The position numbers and the translations under genes are program-made. From Lachnospiraceae bacterium (GTDB taxonomy: Bacteria; Bacillota; Clostridia; Lachnospirales; Lachnospiraceae), in assembly GCA_022781925.1 (NCBI GenBank), contig JALESO010000002.1:1-64000 (forward strand): a stretch of DNA of 64,000 nt. The letters run 5' to 3'. The notes beneath the pieces were generated by a model. It was not told the origin of the DNA, ran no database searches, and worked only from the letters and a program-made list of their open reading frames with translations. Positions 55,391 to 64,000 of this stretch are shown here, in pieces (the stretch's first letter is position 1; every line of letters begins with the position of its first letter).

Positions 55391-56074
55391 CTATTCGGAT
55401 ACAATTTCAATGTCAGCTGCACTTTGTTCCGCTATTTCATTCATTAGTGATTCTGTCGTAGATCCAGATGGAACATGCACCTTTATAGGACTTGCACATG
55501 CATAAAAATTTTTACTGTCAATAGATTCTAATGTCGATGGCAAATAAACATCTGTCAATTTTTCACACTGTCCAATAGCATCACGATCAATCGTTTTTAA
55601 TCCTTCCTTAAATGTCAGTGTTTTTAATTTTTCACAACCATAGATTCCATGCTGACCAATACTTTCTACTACTCCGTTAATCGTTAAATCTTCCATATTA
55701 GATGTAAAGTAAAATGTCTCTTCTCCAATTTCTTTTACTGTTTCTGGTAAAACAACTTTCTTTACATTTTTATCATTTTTAAATAATGAGCCATTTACTT
55801 TTGACACTGTATTTCCATCAATTTCACTTGGCACAGATACTTTGCTGTATGCATCATTTGAATATAATCGTTTAAGAGATAACGTGCCATCCTCCTGTAC
55901 GTCATATTCATATGAAAACTCTCCATTTTCTTCATTCTCTTCTGCTGTCGAAACACTTTGGGTTAAATTGCCAACATTATTCTCAGCTTTCCCAGATTCT
56001 TTATCCCCACAACTTATCAGGAAAGACATCCCTAATACCATTGTTGCAAATACTATCATCATTTTTTTCTTCAT
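55391..56074 (-). CDS. BspA-type leucine-rich-repeat lipoprotein
   Basis: 227 residues. Signal peptide with lipobox LISC (Cys at about 22), acidic linker, then LRR_5 repeats: NVKKVVLPETVKEIGEETF, LKTLTFKEGLKTIDRDAI and KLTDVYLPSTLESIDSK. A surface lipoprotein, probably binding. The start at 56074 has aggag 7 nt upstream. The base composition looks more A/T-rich than the neighbours (by eye), and such a protein is unusual inside a Tad operon, so a later insertion is possible. Confidence 0.78.
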   Translation of the reverse strand: MKKKMMIVFATMVLGMSFLISCGDKESGKAENNVGNLTQSVSTAEENEENGEFSYEYDVQEDGTLSLKRLYSNDAYSKVSVPSEIDGNTVSKVNGSLFKNDKNVKKVVLPETVKEIGEETFYFTSNMEDLTINGVVESIGQHGIYGCEKLKTLTFKEGLKTIDRDAIGQCEKLTDVYLPSTLESIDSKNFYACASPIKVHVPSGSTTESLMNEIAEQSAADIEIVSE

Positions 56075-56094
56075 ATCCATTCTCCTCACACTCT

Positions 56095-59000
56095 CTAATA
56101 TCCACGATATGCATTATATGTAATTCTTCCAAAGCTCTCATTAGAAATGCCATTGTTGTATTCTGATGCAATCGGTAACTGTAACATCAGTGGTTTTACC
56201 TGCACACTTACCTTTCCCTGGTAATACACCACCGATTTTTTCGCCAAGAACCCAGTATCTTTCGAAATATTCTGAGACATATTTGCCTGCACCACATCTG
56301 CGATTCTTGCGTAATAGGCATATTCTTTACTTCCGGAAGTAGATAACTTCAAAAATAAAATCAATGCCAGATAGTCACTGTAAAAAAACTTCATTTTTCC
56401 AGAAGTAGTGTTCTGATTCGCTGCCACCGAATTATCATAAGAAATAATTAATTCATCTGCTGCTTTCAGTAATTCTACTGGCATTCCATTTTTCAGATAT
56501 TGCAAATCGCATGCTGATTCTGCCGCTGTCAATCCAAGAATTGCCACAATTTTTACTAATGCCGCCGGAATAATTCCAGATGATAATCCTTGTACTTCTT
56601 GAGCGATAGTTTCCAATGCTATACCATCAGAATAGTTAACATAATCAACCCAATAATGCTGAAACTCCGGCATCAAATTCATCACATACCGAATTGCAAA
56701 AATGGTTCCATATGCAGATGATTTGTTTTTTTGATTACTGCCTCCATAGAGAATATATTCCACTTCATTTCCATACGAATAGTTATTCTCACTGTTGATC
56801 ATCTTGTTTGTAAGTGTTTTATTCTCGCTGAATTTTACATCGGTATTTTTCCATTGTTCATCTACTTCTGCATATTTGCTCTGATAATTGCTCATATCCA
56901 CATCACCATTACACAGATGATACTTTGCTTCCTGCTCATACGTGTCATAGCTGAACATGTTCATGATATAACTCATCGTATATAAATCATCCCGCATATT
57001 TACCGCAGCCTGACTTACCTTTTGAGAAAATCCGTCAAATAAACCTGATACTTCACTTGATACTTTCGATATGTCTTTTGATACCAATCCCTCTTTTACA
57101 GCTGCACTATATGCTTTGGACGGAAGATCCGACAAATCTTTGATTTCATTCGAACTGGTTGAATTTCCTTTATCTGCATCTGTCAGATCTGCATCATGTT
57201 TCTTTTCTTCTGCATCCTTCTTTTGCTTTGCATCATCATAACTATCACTGTCAAAGCCATCAAATCTGCCCATTAACCAGTCATAAAATGCCGGTGTATT
57301 CACAGAACCTATCGCCGGATTATTATTATCTGTAATTCCGGTTTTTCCGAGGGTCTCCGAATTTTTAAATTTGAAACTGCTTTCCGCATAACTGTTTAGC
57401 TCAGATGCCTGATAGGTTATTTTGTTTTTGTCAATGCCCGATTTGTTTTTAAATTCACTGTAACTTCCAATTTTTCTCACGGAAGTTCCATTGTACTTAT
57501 ACTCATCTACCGCTTTCTTCAAACTGCCAAGCAATGACTTGATATTTTTAAGACGCTGAATCAGTTCCTCCACTTTTTCCGGTGTGGCATTTTGCAGCAC
57601 ATCCTCATCCAGTTTTTCTATTTCTTCACGGTCATTCTGCGCCAGTGTCGTGTCATAAGTATTTGCCGCGTTTTTCCAATCATTAAATCTTGCATTATAC
57701 TTAACAGCTTCCTCTTTTACTTTCTTCAAATCAGAAACCGCCTGATCCACCAATTCATTTGCAGTATCATACTGACTGTAATAACCATCCAATGCAGATT
57801 TGATTTCTCTGATTTTCTGATCCGTACTGTCAGTTTTGATATTTTCAACATTTGCACTGGAAATTCTAGCCAGATTACCGGAAAGCTGATTATATGCAGA
57901 TTTCTTATTTGTGAAATAAGTTGCTTTCAAACTCTCATACTGTATATTCAGTCCATCATACAATTCCTGGCGTGTAGCGGTTCCCGCCGCTGTAACATTC
58001 TGATAATTTTTCAGCGTATAACTTTCTGCTTTTTCCTCATCTGTCAGCAGTCCCATAACCGTCTGCAGACTTGCCATATTTTTGCACAGCGTCTGCGCCG
58101 CAGATACATACTTGCTGTATGCATTATTCTGACGCAGCAGTTCATCGCATGCCACCCAGTATTGAATGTCATACACACTGGAAGCATTGTACTTCGGCAG
58201 CTGACCATAAGTATTGTCCAGCTGTTTTGCCGCCTTTATGAATTTATCCATGGCATCTGCCACATTGTTGATATAACCGTTTACCTGTATTTTATTGACC
58301 GTATTCTCCGGTGCCACATAATCCACATACAGATCCACTGCCGTATACTGGCTTAATCCCTGTGTGTTATAAGATCCTTTACCATTTTTATATGAAGCTG
58401 CTTATATTGATTTTCCAGACCGTATAACTGTTCTTTCATCTGATTGATGCTGTCCGCAGATATCTGTAAATTCGCATAAGCGATCAACTTTAAGTAAGCC
58501 TCTTTCGCACTTTCCATCAGTGTGTTTTCAGCTTCATAAAAATCCTGTTTTTTCTCAACCAGATCTGCATTTTTACTTGCATTCTCAAGATCCTTGGATG
58601 AATCTCTGAACTTCTGTAACAAATCAGACACACCTTCTACCGGAGCACGGTATTTCATAAACTCGACGATTTCCTTTTTCATTAATGCCGGATTTTCCAG
58701 GGTTCCATTTTCTGCGGCACTGATCTGAAATGTTTCGCCTTCCGGTTCCGTGATCTGCAACAGATCTGAGATATCGCTGCTTTCACCGGTCAGCAGACCG
58801 GAAATCTTATCCGCCCATTTTCTTGCTTCGGATGCATCTACACCCTGAGAAGTAATGCAGGCTGTGAAATAATCATTCGCCGTTGCCAGAAATTCATCTA
58901 CATTCTGGCTGGACGCCATCAATCCGTAGTAATCATTCAGTGTGGCATCATATTGCGTCAAAGCAGTATTCAGCGTCAGATCACCTGCCGAACTGACAAC

Positions 59001-59123
59001 CGAACTTGCCAGTTTTGCCCTGCTGGTATCCACAAAAAGGCAGCAGACCACCAGAACCGGGACCAGAATAATCGTCAAAAAGATAGAAACTGCCCCGTTA
59101 TTTTTCAAAAACAGTTTTAACAT
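56095..59123 (-). pseudogene. DUF5702/TadG-like protein, frameshifted
   Basis: Two abutting open frames make one protein of about 1000 residues. The first part (59123-58353, 256 codons) begins MLKLFLKNNGAVSIFLTIIL, a DUF5702/TadG-like N-terminal anchor. At 58385-58389 the mRNA has five A in ATAAAAATGG; a sixth A would join the first part to the second (GKGSYNTQGLSQY, then VDLYVDYVAP), which runs to 56095. The second part has no ribosome binding site. It is a long helical extracellular protein, C-terminal GRITYNAYRGY. Probably a minor pilus component. An error or a homopolymer mutation is the likely cause. Confidence 0.75.
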
Positions 59124-59125
59124 CT

Positions 59126-59752
59126 CTATTTTCCCCCGCCTTTTCCCAAAAACTCTTTTACCGAAGAAACCATTTTATTCAATTTTTCGGTCAGTCCACT
59201 GGAATCCGCAAAATCTTTTGCCATGTCTACATTCTGAATAAATTCCGGTGTATCCGTCACCGGTGCTACACAGGCCGAATGAATCTTCAACACCACCGGA
59301 TTGTTATCTCCCAGAAATCGAAGCGGAAACTTAATCTGATAACTCACGTCCGTCTTAATCGTTGTATTGATCAGACCTTTCTTCACATTCATGGATATCT
59401 GGTATTGCCGAACATTCATTCCTGCAAAAAATCCGGTTCCAAGTTCTTTTATCTTTTTATCCAGCTCGCTTCTTGCATGTTTCACTGCCGAATCACCAGA
59501 GGAAAGACTGTGGTACGGCTGTACACTGTCAATGGTTCTCGGAACGGCTCCATCTGTTTCTATTTTTTCCAACAGTGGGTCTGCACACTCTGCAGCCGCC
59601 GCAATCGTATACTGTGTTGTCAGCGCATCCACCTGCGAACGCATATAGAACATATTTCCCATATATAGTAAAAACAAAAGTACAAAAAACATGATTGGGA
59701 ATACGAAACTTGCTTCCACAATCACAACTGCACCCTTTTCTTCTTTTCTCAT
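59126..59752 (-). CDS. TadE-like pilus assembly protein
   Basis: 208 residues: leader MRKEEKGAVVIVEASFVFPIMFFVLLFLLYMG, a TadE-type N-terminal helix with the conserved Glu (VEASF), then a soluble domain (AECADPLLEK, VSYQIKFPLRFLG). Ends 3 bp before the DUF5702 gene, which suggests translational coupling. About 50 bp separate it from the Flp pilin gene, with a hairpin between. Confidence 0.82.
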   Translation of the reverse strand: MRKEEKGAVVIVEASFVFPIMFFVLLFLLYMGNMFYMRSQVDALTTQYTIAAAAECADPLLEKIETDGAVPRTIDSVQPYHSLSSGDSAVKHARSELDKKIKELGTGFFAGMNVRQYQISMNVKKGLINTTIKTDVSYQIKFPLRFLGDNNPVVLKIHSACVAPVTDTPEFIQNVDMAKDFADSSGLTEKLNKMVSSVKEFLGKGGGK

Positions 59753-59768
59753 CCTATTTCACCACAGA

Positions 59769-59792
59769 TACCGGGGACATACGCCCCCGGTA
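59769..59792 (-). other. GC-rich hairpin between flp and the TadE-like gene
   Basis: taccgggg (59769-59776) and ccccggta (59785-59792) are exact complements around an 8-nt loop, directly after the pilin stop. No T run follows on the minus strand. Probably a stabiliser or partial block that lets the pilin be made in excess of downstream genes. Confidence 0.5.
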
Positions 59793-59800
59793 CGTTTTCA

Positions 59801-60025
59801 TTAATTATTGATTGCTTTCGTAGCGTTATCTGTAATTGTTCCAAATAAAGTTTTCAGCAAACCACTAATCTGTGTTTTGAACATGACAGCCAGTAACACT
59901 GCAATGCCAATTAAAACTACCATGCTGACGATGTTTACATCTCCGTCTTCATTCTGGAAGAAATCCTGTAACATCCATTTGCATCTCCATTTCAGCATTC
60001 TTCCTAACTTATCTACTCTCTCCAT
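59801..60025 (-). CDS. flp: Flp-type major pilin
   Basis: 74 residues: a leader of about 30 residues (MERVDKLGRMLKWRCKWML), then EDGDVNIVSMVVLIGIAVLLAVMFK, the hydrophobic Flp1-like helix, with a short tail. Size and placement beside TadC and TadE make this the main pilus subunit. Leader cleavage near the GD pair is inferred. The best ribosome site (aggagg) is 12 nt from the ATG, rather far. Confidence 0.82.
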   Translation of the reverse strand: MERVDKLGRMLKWRCKWMLQDFFQNEDGDVNIVSMVVLIGIAVLLAVMFKTQISGLLKTLFGTITDNATKAINN

Positions 60026-60076
60026 GACTCTCTCGTTCCTCCTTTGAAATATTTATCTAAATCAGCCCCAGACTGT

Positions 60077-60949
60077 TCAGACTCCCAGATTAGAAAAAAT
60101 CGGTATAATAACCATGATCAAAATACCGATAAACATAATAAAAATCGGTATCATCAGCTTACTTGCTGCTTTTTCTCCCTGTCGCCGCACCTGCTGTTTA
60201 CGCAGTGCCCATACTTCTGCGCTCTGATCCTGCAACATGGAAGATAATTCACTGTTTCCCTTTTGGATCCCCTGGATAACAGTCGCTGAAAACTTCTTTA
60301 TCTCCGGCATCATACAGCGCAATCCGAACCTGCGAATTGCTTCTACATCAGAGATACCATTTTCCATTTCCGATACAGCATGTTTCATTTCCTGATAAAA
60401 GATTCCTTCTCCGGCATCTGCTGTAACCGTCCACGCCTCCCGCAGGATCATGCCGGCATTCGTAAGTAATGCCAGTTTTGATACCACCTCCGAAAAATCA
60501 CTTAACAATTGTTCCGAACGTTTTTCGATCTGTTTTGGTGCAAGTGTCATTACATAATAGACAGACACTCCGCTGAACAGAAACATAATGAGCAGTGCTC
60601 CGATCTCACCGGAGAATCCATATAAAACGAATGCCAGCAAAAACAGGAGCATTCCATAGGTTACCGCTCTTGCATAAGTGAGTCTCAGATAATATTCCAC
60701 ATATTTTTTCTCGTATAAAACTTCCAGACTCTGGCGTAACTTTCTGTCTCTCTGTGCTTTATAATCATATTTCAACCGTTCCATTACCCAATATCCGGTA
60801 GAATACAATTCTTTCAATCGATATTCCTTTTCTTCCAGATTTTCAAACAGTTCATCATATTTTCCGGAAGCGGCAAAAATCACCAGCCAGATGACCAGGC
60901 AGACACAGCCGATTCCCAGAATGATCATATCCTGTAATGTTAAAAACAT
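60077..60949 (-). CDS. tadC: Tad inner-membrane platform protein TadC
   Basis: 290 residues of the type II secretion F family: N-terminal helix, helices about 95-140, cytosolic F domain with ALLTNAGMILREAW, and a C-terminal helix (IPIFIMFIGILIMVIIPI). Follows TadB, the normal order. With TadB it forms the membrane platform on which the CpaF ATPase works. Confidence 0.85.
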   Translation of the reverse strand: MFLTLQDMIILGIGCVCLVIWLVIFAASGKYDELFENLEEKEYRLKELYSTGYWVMERLKYDYKAQRDRKLRQSLEVLYEKKYVEYYLRLTYARAVTYGMLLFLLAFVLYGFSGEIGALLIMFLFSGVSVYYVMTLAPKQIEKRSEQLLSDFSEVVSKLALLTNAGMILREAWTVTADAGEGIFYQEMKHAVSEMENGISDVEAIRRFGLRCMMPEIKKFSATVIQGIQKGNSELSSMLQDQSAEVWALRKQQVRRQGEKAASKLMIPIFIMFIGILIMVIIPIFSNLGV

Positions 60950-60985
60950 CTTCTTTCTCCCTCATATCTGTTTTTTAATGCGAAC

Positions 60986-61855
60986 TTATATCTTTATATC
61001 CAGAATCATTTTTCCGATATAATATGCCGCGATAAAACAGATAATCGCCAGTGTTGTGGCAAATACACCCGTCGGTGTCGCAAAATTTGCCGCAAACTCC
61101 GGACTCATAAATTTAATGACACCGATCAGTGCAACCGGCATTACGATCATCAGATTTTCTTCTGTCTTACTTGATGTCACTACTGTCTCGATCTCTTCCC
61201 GGATTTCCAGCTTGTCATTCAAGATCGTATATGTATTCTGAATAATATCTTTCAGATTTCCACCTTTCCGGTATGCGACCTGGAATACTTCCGCAAAATT
61301 TTTGATATCATTCACACCACTGCGCACGCCAAAGTCGTACATCATCGTTTCGATTGGGACATTGTTCTGTACACCGGAAATCATGACATCCATTTCCTGT
61401 AAAATATAAGCGGACTCATCATACTGCATATGCAGATCTTCCCGGACCGCATACAGAGAATCCAGCATATTGTTACCTGCTCCCAGTGATGTAGTCAGAC
61501 CATCCAGCATATCCCGGAACTGATTTACCAGCATTTTTCTTCGTTTTACAATAATCTGTTTTGTACGGATCGGCAAAAACAGCTTTCCTGCTATGCATCC
61601 GACAATCGCAGATATCACAATGTCTAATATGTAAGTCAACAGCGTAGGCTGTGAAAACTCGTCTTTCGCCAGACCACCGTAAAACAGATAGCCCACTGCT
61701 GCACCAACCACAAATGCCAGCAGAAAATACCCTGCCTTTTCTTTTGCCGACATATAATAAACTTTATAATTTAATATCTGCATATTTGTGGCCGACGTAT
61801 AATACTGTGGTTCCTGTTCTTCCACAGATGTTTCTTTTTTTCGAAACAATCCCAT
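60986..61855 (-). CDS. tadB: Tad inner-membrane platform protein TadB
   Basis: 289 residues: two N-terminal helices (about 45-70 and 80-100), the F-domain core (FRDMLDGLTTSLGAGNNMLDSL, VAYRKGGNLKDIIQNT) and C-terminal helices. The start at 61855 (MGLFRKK) is backed by ggagggga; an upstream ATG at 61870 lies before that site. Confidence 0.85.
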   Translation of the reverse strand: MGLFRKKETSVEEQEPQYYTSATNMQILNYKVYYMSAKEKAGYFLLAFVVGAAVGYLFYGGLAKDEFSQPTLLTYILDIVISAIVGCIAGKLFLPIRTKQIIVKRRKMLVNQFRDMLDGLTTSLGAGNNMLDSLYAVREDLHMQYDESAYILQEMDVMISGVQNNVPIETMMYDFGVRSGVNDIKNFAEVFQVAYRKGGNLKDIIQNTYTILNDKLEIREEIETVVTSSKTEENLMIVMPVALIGVIKFMSPEFAANFATPTGVFATTLAIICFIAAYYIGKMILDIKI

Positions 61856-61902
61856 TTTTCTCCCCTCCATCCGGAATTATCAGGCGGATGTTCGCCATTT
61901 GA

Positions 61903-63141
61903 TCAAATCGTCATCTGCAATCCGGATATTTTTAATTTGTAATCGTTTATCAGCGGATTTTCTGTTCTTTTCAGCCTGCCGGATACTTTCTCCAATGTAC
62001 TGTCCGAATCTTCTTCAAACACATACAGAGGATTTAATTTTATCTGACCATCTTCATATCCAAGAACTTCTGTAATTTCAACAGTCCGCCTTGATTTATC
62101 ACGCAGTCTCGCCAGATGGATGATAATATCTACCGCTGACGCAATCTGCTGACGGATCGCAGGTAATGGCAATCCTGCCGCACCCTGCAATACCATCGTT
62201 TCCAGACGTGACAACATATCCTGTGTGGAATTGGCATGTCCGGTACTTAAGCTTCCGTCATGTCCTGTATTCATCGCCTGAAGCATATCCAGTGCCTCAC
62301 CACCACGCACCTCGCCGACAATGATCCGTTCCGGTCTCATACGAAGCGAAGATTTGATCAGATCCCGGATCGTGATCTGTCCGGCACCGGAAGTATTCGC
62401 ATTTCTTGTCTCCAGACTGACCAGATTATCAATTCCCACAATCTGAAGTTCCGCAGAATCTTCAATGGTAATAACACGCTCATCTTTTGGAATATAGTTA
62501 GAAAGTGCATTCAAAAATGTTGTTTTTCCTGATCCCGTTCCTCCGGAGATAAAAATGTTATATTTTGCCTTTACCAGCACTTCCAGCTTATTGGCAATCT
62601 CCTGGGTCAGCGAACCATATTCGATCAGCCGCTCAATCGTCATCGGTGTTTTTGAAAATTTTCGGATCGTCAGTGTCGGTCCACACAGTGCAATCGGAGG
62701 CAACACTACGTTTACACGGGATCCATCCGGTAATCTTGTATCACAGATTGGATTTGCCTGATTGACCTCACGGCCGGCCAGCCCAACGATTCTCTGAATG
62801 ACATCTTCCAGACGACGCTGACTTTCAAACTTCTTATTTAAACGGAATAATTTACCGTTCTGCTCGATAAAAATATGATCCGGACCGTTGATCATTACCT
62901 CGGTGATCGAATCATCCGACATGATGCTGTCCAGCAGGCCAAAACCACGAATGGAACTGTAAATCTGCTGCACAATTGATACTTTCTGTTCAATGGAACA
63001 GTATCTCTGTCCGATCCGGCTCATCACCAGATTCTCAATATTTTCTTCCAGTTCTTCATCGCTCATACGACTGAGCGGAAAATTTTCTGTCACATATCTC
63101 TTCAGATCTGCAACAAACTGTTTTTCTTCCTCTTCCCGCAT
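61903..63141 (-). CDS. cpaF: Tad pilus assembly ATPase CpaF/TadA
   Basis: 412 residues, hexameric secretion ATPase. Walker A ISGGTGSGKTTF near residue 200, Asp box ITIEDSAEL, Walker B RIIVGEVRG, His box TGHDGSLSTGHAN. An N-terminal domain with DDSITEVMINGPDHIFIE precedes it. It drives pilin polymerisation at the TadB/TadC platform. The gene lies 38 bp after the TadZ-like gene. Confidence 0.93.
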   Translation of the reverse strand: MREEEEKQFVADLKRYVTENFPLSRMSDEELEENIENLVMSRIGQRYCSIEQKVSIVQQIYSSIRGFGLLDSIMSDDSITEVMINGPDHIFIEQNGKLFRLNKKFESQRRLEDVIQRIVGLAGREVNQANPICDTRLPDGSRVNVVLPPIALCGPTLTIRKFSKTPMTIERLIEYGSLTQEIANKLEVLVKAKYNIFISGGTGSGKTTFLNALSNYIPKDERVITIEDSAELQIVGIDNLVSLETRNANTSGAGQITIRDLIKSSLRMRPERIIVGEVRGGEALDMLQAMNTGHDGSLSTGHANSTQDMLSRLETMVLQGAAGLPLPAIRQQIASAVDIIIHLARLRDKSRRTVEITEVLGYEDGQIKLNPLYVFEEDSDSTLEKVSGRLKRTENPLINDYKLKISGLQMTI

Positions 63142-63179
63142 TTACATCCTCCGTTTTTTGCCTCAATGTACTTATGAGA

Positions 63180-64000
63180 TCAAAGAACATCGTAAATTCC
63201 CAGTTCTGAGAGCTGTTCTACAATCTGGCGTTCTGTTGCCTGTGCGTACACCGGTGCACCTCCGATATTTCTGACAGGGATCTGTTCCAGCATTCTTCCT
63301 GTCTTACTTCCAAACCGGTTATAGCAAAGCACCATTCTGTTCAGGATCGGCAGTTCCATGCTTCGCTCTGCTTCCGCCAGTGCATGTAAGGCTTTCATAA
63401 CTTTCTGATTTGCCATGACAGATCCACTGCTCACCAGAACCATTTTTTCAATTATTTTCTGAATCTCAAAAAACTTCTGATCAATAGAAAAATCCATATC
63501 CAGAATGATGTATTCGTATAATCCGGACTGGCATACGGTTCTCAAAAGCCGAAGAATCTCATCCAGTTCCAGTTCCTGTATATCCAGCGCAATATTCACA
63601 TCTGAAAAAAACTTAACACCGCAGGCATCCTGCTTTACACAGCTCTCCAGTTTCATAGCCAGGTTGCTCCGCTTTCCTTTGAGTGCATAGATAATATCAC
63701 TCATGGAAAACTGTCCTTCTCCCTGAAAAAACAGATCCGATGTGCCAAATCTCTCCAGATTCAGATAAAGCACACGTTTCCCCCGCAATGCAAAATGTCT
63801 GGTACAAGCGGCGGCCATTGTGGAGCATCCCACCCCTCCGGCCGGAGAAAGGAAAGCAATACAGGAACAGTCTCCGTGATTCATTTCAAAACCGGCCATA
63901 CTTTCTGCCTGTTCAGAATAGATATTTAGTATCTGTTTGTAGATCAGATCCGCTTTCTGAAAACGGCAGACAGCAGCACAGTCTTTTACCATCTCTACGC
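63180..64000 (-). CDS. TadZ/CpaE-like ParA-family protein (partial, N-terminus beyond the right edge)
   Basis: At least 272 residues are open and the frame continues past the window, so the ATG at 63992 (MVKDCAAV) need not be the start. The P-loop region FLSPAGGVGCSTMAAA is a deviant Walker A (GGVGCST), followed by ILDMDFS (Walker B). Typical CpaE/TadZ proteins add an atypical receiver domain of about 100-130 residues at the N-terminus, which would lie outside. It localises the Tad machine. First gene of the locus in this window. Confidence 0.8.
   Translation of the reverse strand, partial: VEMVKDCAAVCRFQKADLIYKQILNIYSEQAESMAGFEMNHGDCSCIAFLSPAGGVGCSTMAAACTRHFALRGKRVLYLNLERFGTSDLFFQGEGQFSMSDIIYALKGKRSNLAMKLESCVKQDACGVKFFSDVNIALDIQELELDEILRLLRTVCQSGLYEYIILDMDFSIDQKFFEIQKIIEKMVLVSSGSVMANQKVMKALHALAEAERSMELPILNRMVLCYNRFGSKTGRMLEQIPVRNIGGAPVYAQATERQIVEQLSELGIYDVL

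Noticed and set aside
58380-58395. Programmed -1 frameshifting in the DUF5702 gene
   Set aside because: The site in zero frame is ATA AAA ATG, not a good X XXY YYZ heptamer, and the A run is too short for efficient transcriptional slippage. A mutation or error is simpler.

Overview
The window reads as a chromosomal segment of a spore-forming, low-to-mid G+C, Gram-positive Firmicute, most likely a Lachnospiraceae member of the Blautia/Dorea/Ruminococcus-like gut group. This rests on the gene content: sigG, sigE, spoIIGA and a Spo0E-like gene, a dcw cluster in clostridial order, a tryptophan T-box, a Gram-positive Tad pilus locus without a secretin, and AGGAGG-type ribosome binding sites with some GTG and TTG starts. 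The taxon is an inference; no rRNA is present. Almost everything is on the minus strand. I see no rRNA, tRNA, CRISPR array, prophage or IS transposase.

Layout. 1-1440: an SDR oxidoreductase (cut by the left edge) divergent from a small cupin, closed by a long perfect hairpin terminator. 1486-4861: a TrpXYZ-type ABC importer behind a T-box leader whose specifier reads TGG (Trp); a 180-bp MITE-like palindromic element sits between the T-box terminator and the first gene. 4887-7100: two COG0523/CobW GTPases, one fused to a TIGR03943-like domain, one with a very His-rich segment. 7232-12870: a DUF2156 protein, an ABC exporter, a LUD protein and argS. 13066-18038: sigG on the plus strand, facing a class B sortase, an L,D-transpeptidase, sigE and spoIIGA. 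18125-30206: the division and cell wall cluster, transcribed mraZ-rsmH-ftsL-PBP-PBP-mraY-murD-ftsW-ftsQ-ftsZ and running on into spoIIGA-sigE. Its promoter carries a 10-bp-periodic array that looks like MraZ operators. 30321-31694: a Spo0E-like mini-gene, a DUF1540 protein and a SEC-C protein. 32083-37235: the arabinose operon araB-araD-araA with a divergent AraC regulator. 37283-41412: a small membrane protein and a gliding-type ABC system (ATPase, fused GldF/GldG-like protein, DUF4340). 41509-64000: a Tad pilus locus (TadZ, CpaF, TadB, TadC, Flp, TadE-like proteins, DUF5702 protein, prepilin peptidase). It runs straight into a phospho-signalling set (TPR-WG protein, FHA protein, PP2C phosphatase, Ser/Thr kinase, small membrane protein) and ends with a membrane-anchored Ig-repeat protein of about 2200 residues.

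How it fits together. The central part is the vegetative wall and division machinery with the mother-cell sporulation switch attached. A Spo0A-like box lies inside the ftsZ terminator, upstream of a good -10 for spoIIGA, so this short intergenic stretch could end one programme and start the next. The right-hand third is the most unusual part: one gene train joins pilus assembly, a kinase/phosphatase/FHA relay and a giant surface protein. Two genes in it are broken in this sequence: a TPR-WG gene by an in-frame TAG, and a DUF5702 (TadG-like) gene by a one-base slip in an A run. They may be sequencing errors, phase variants or early decay.
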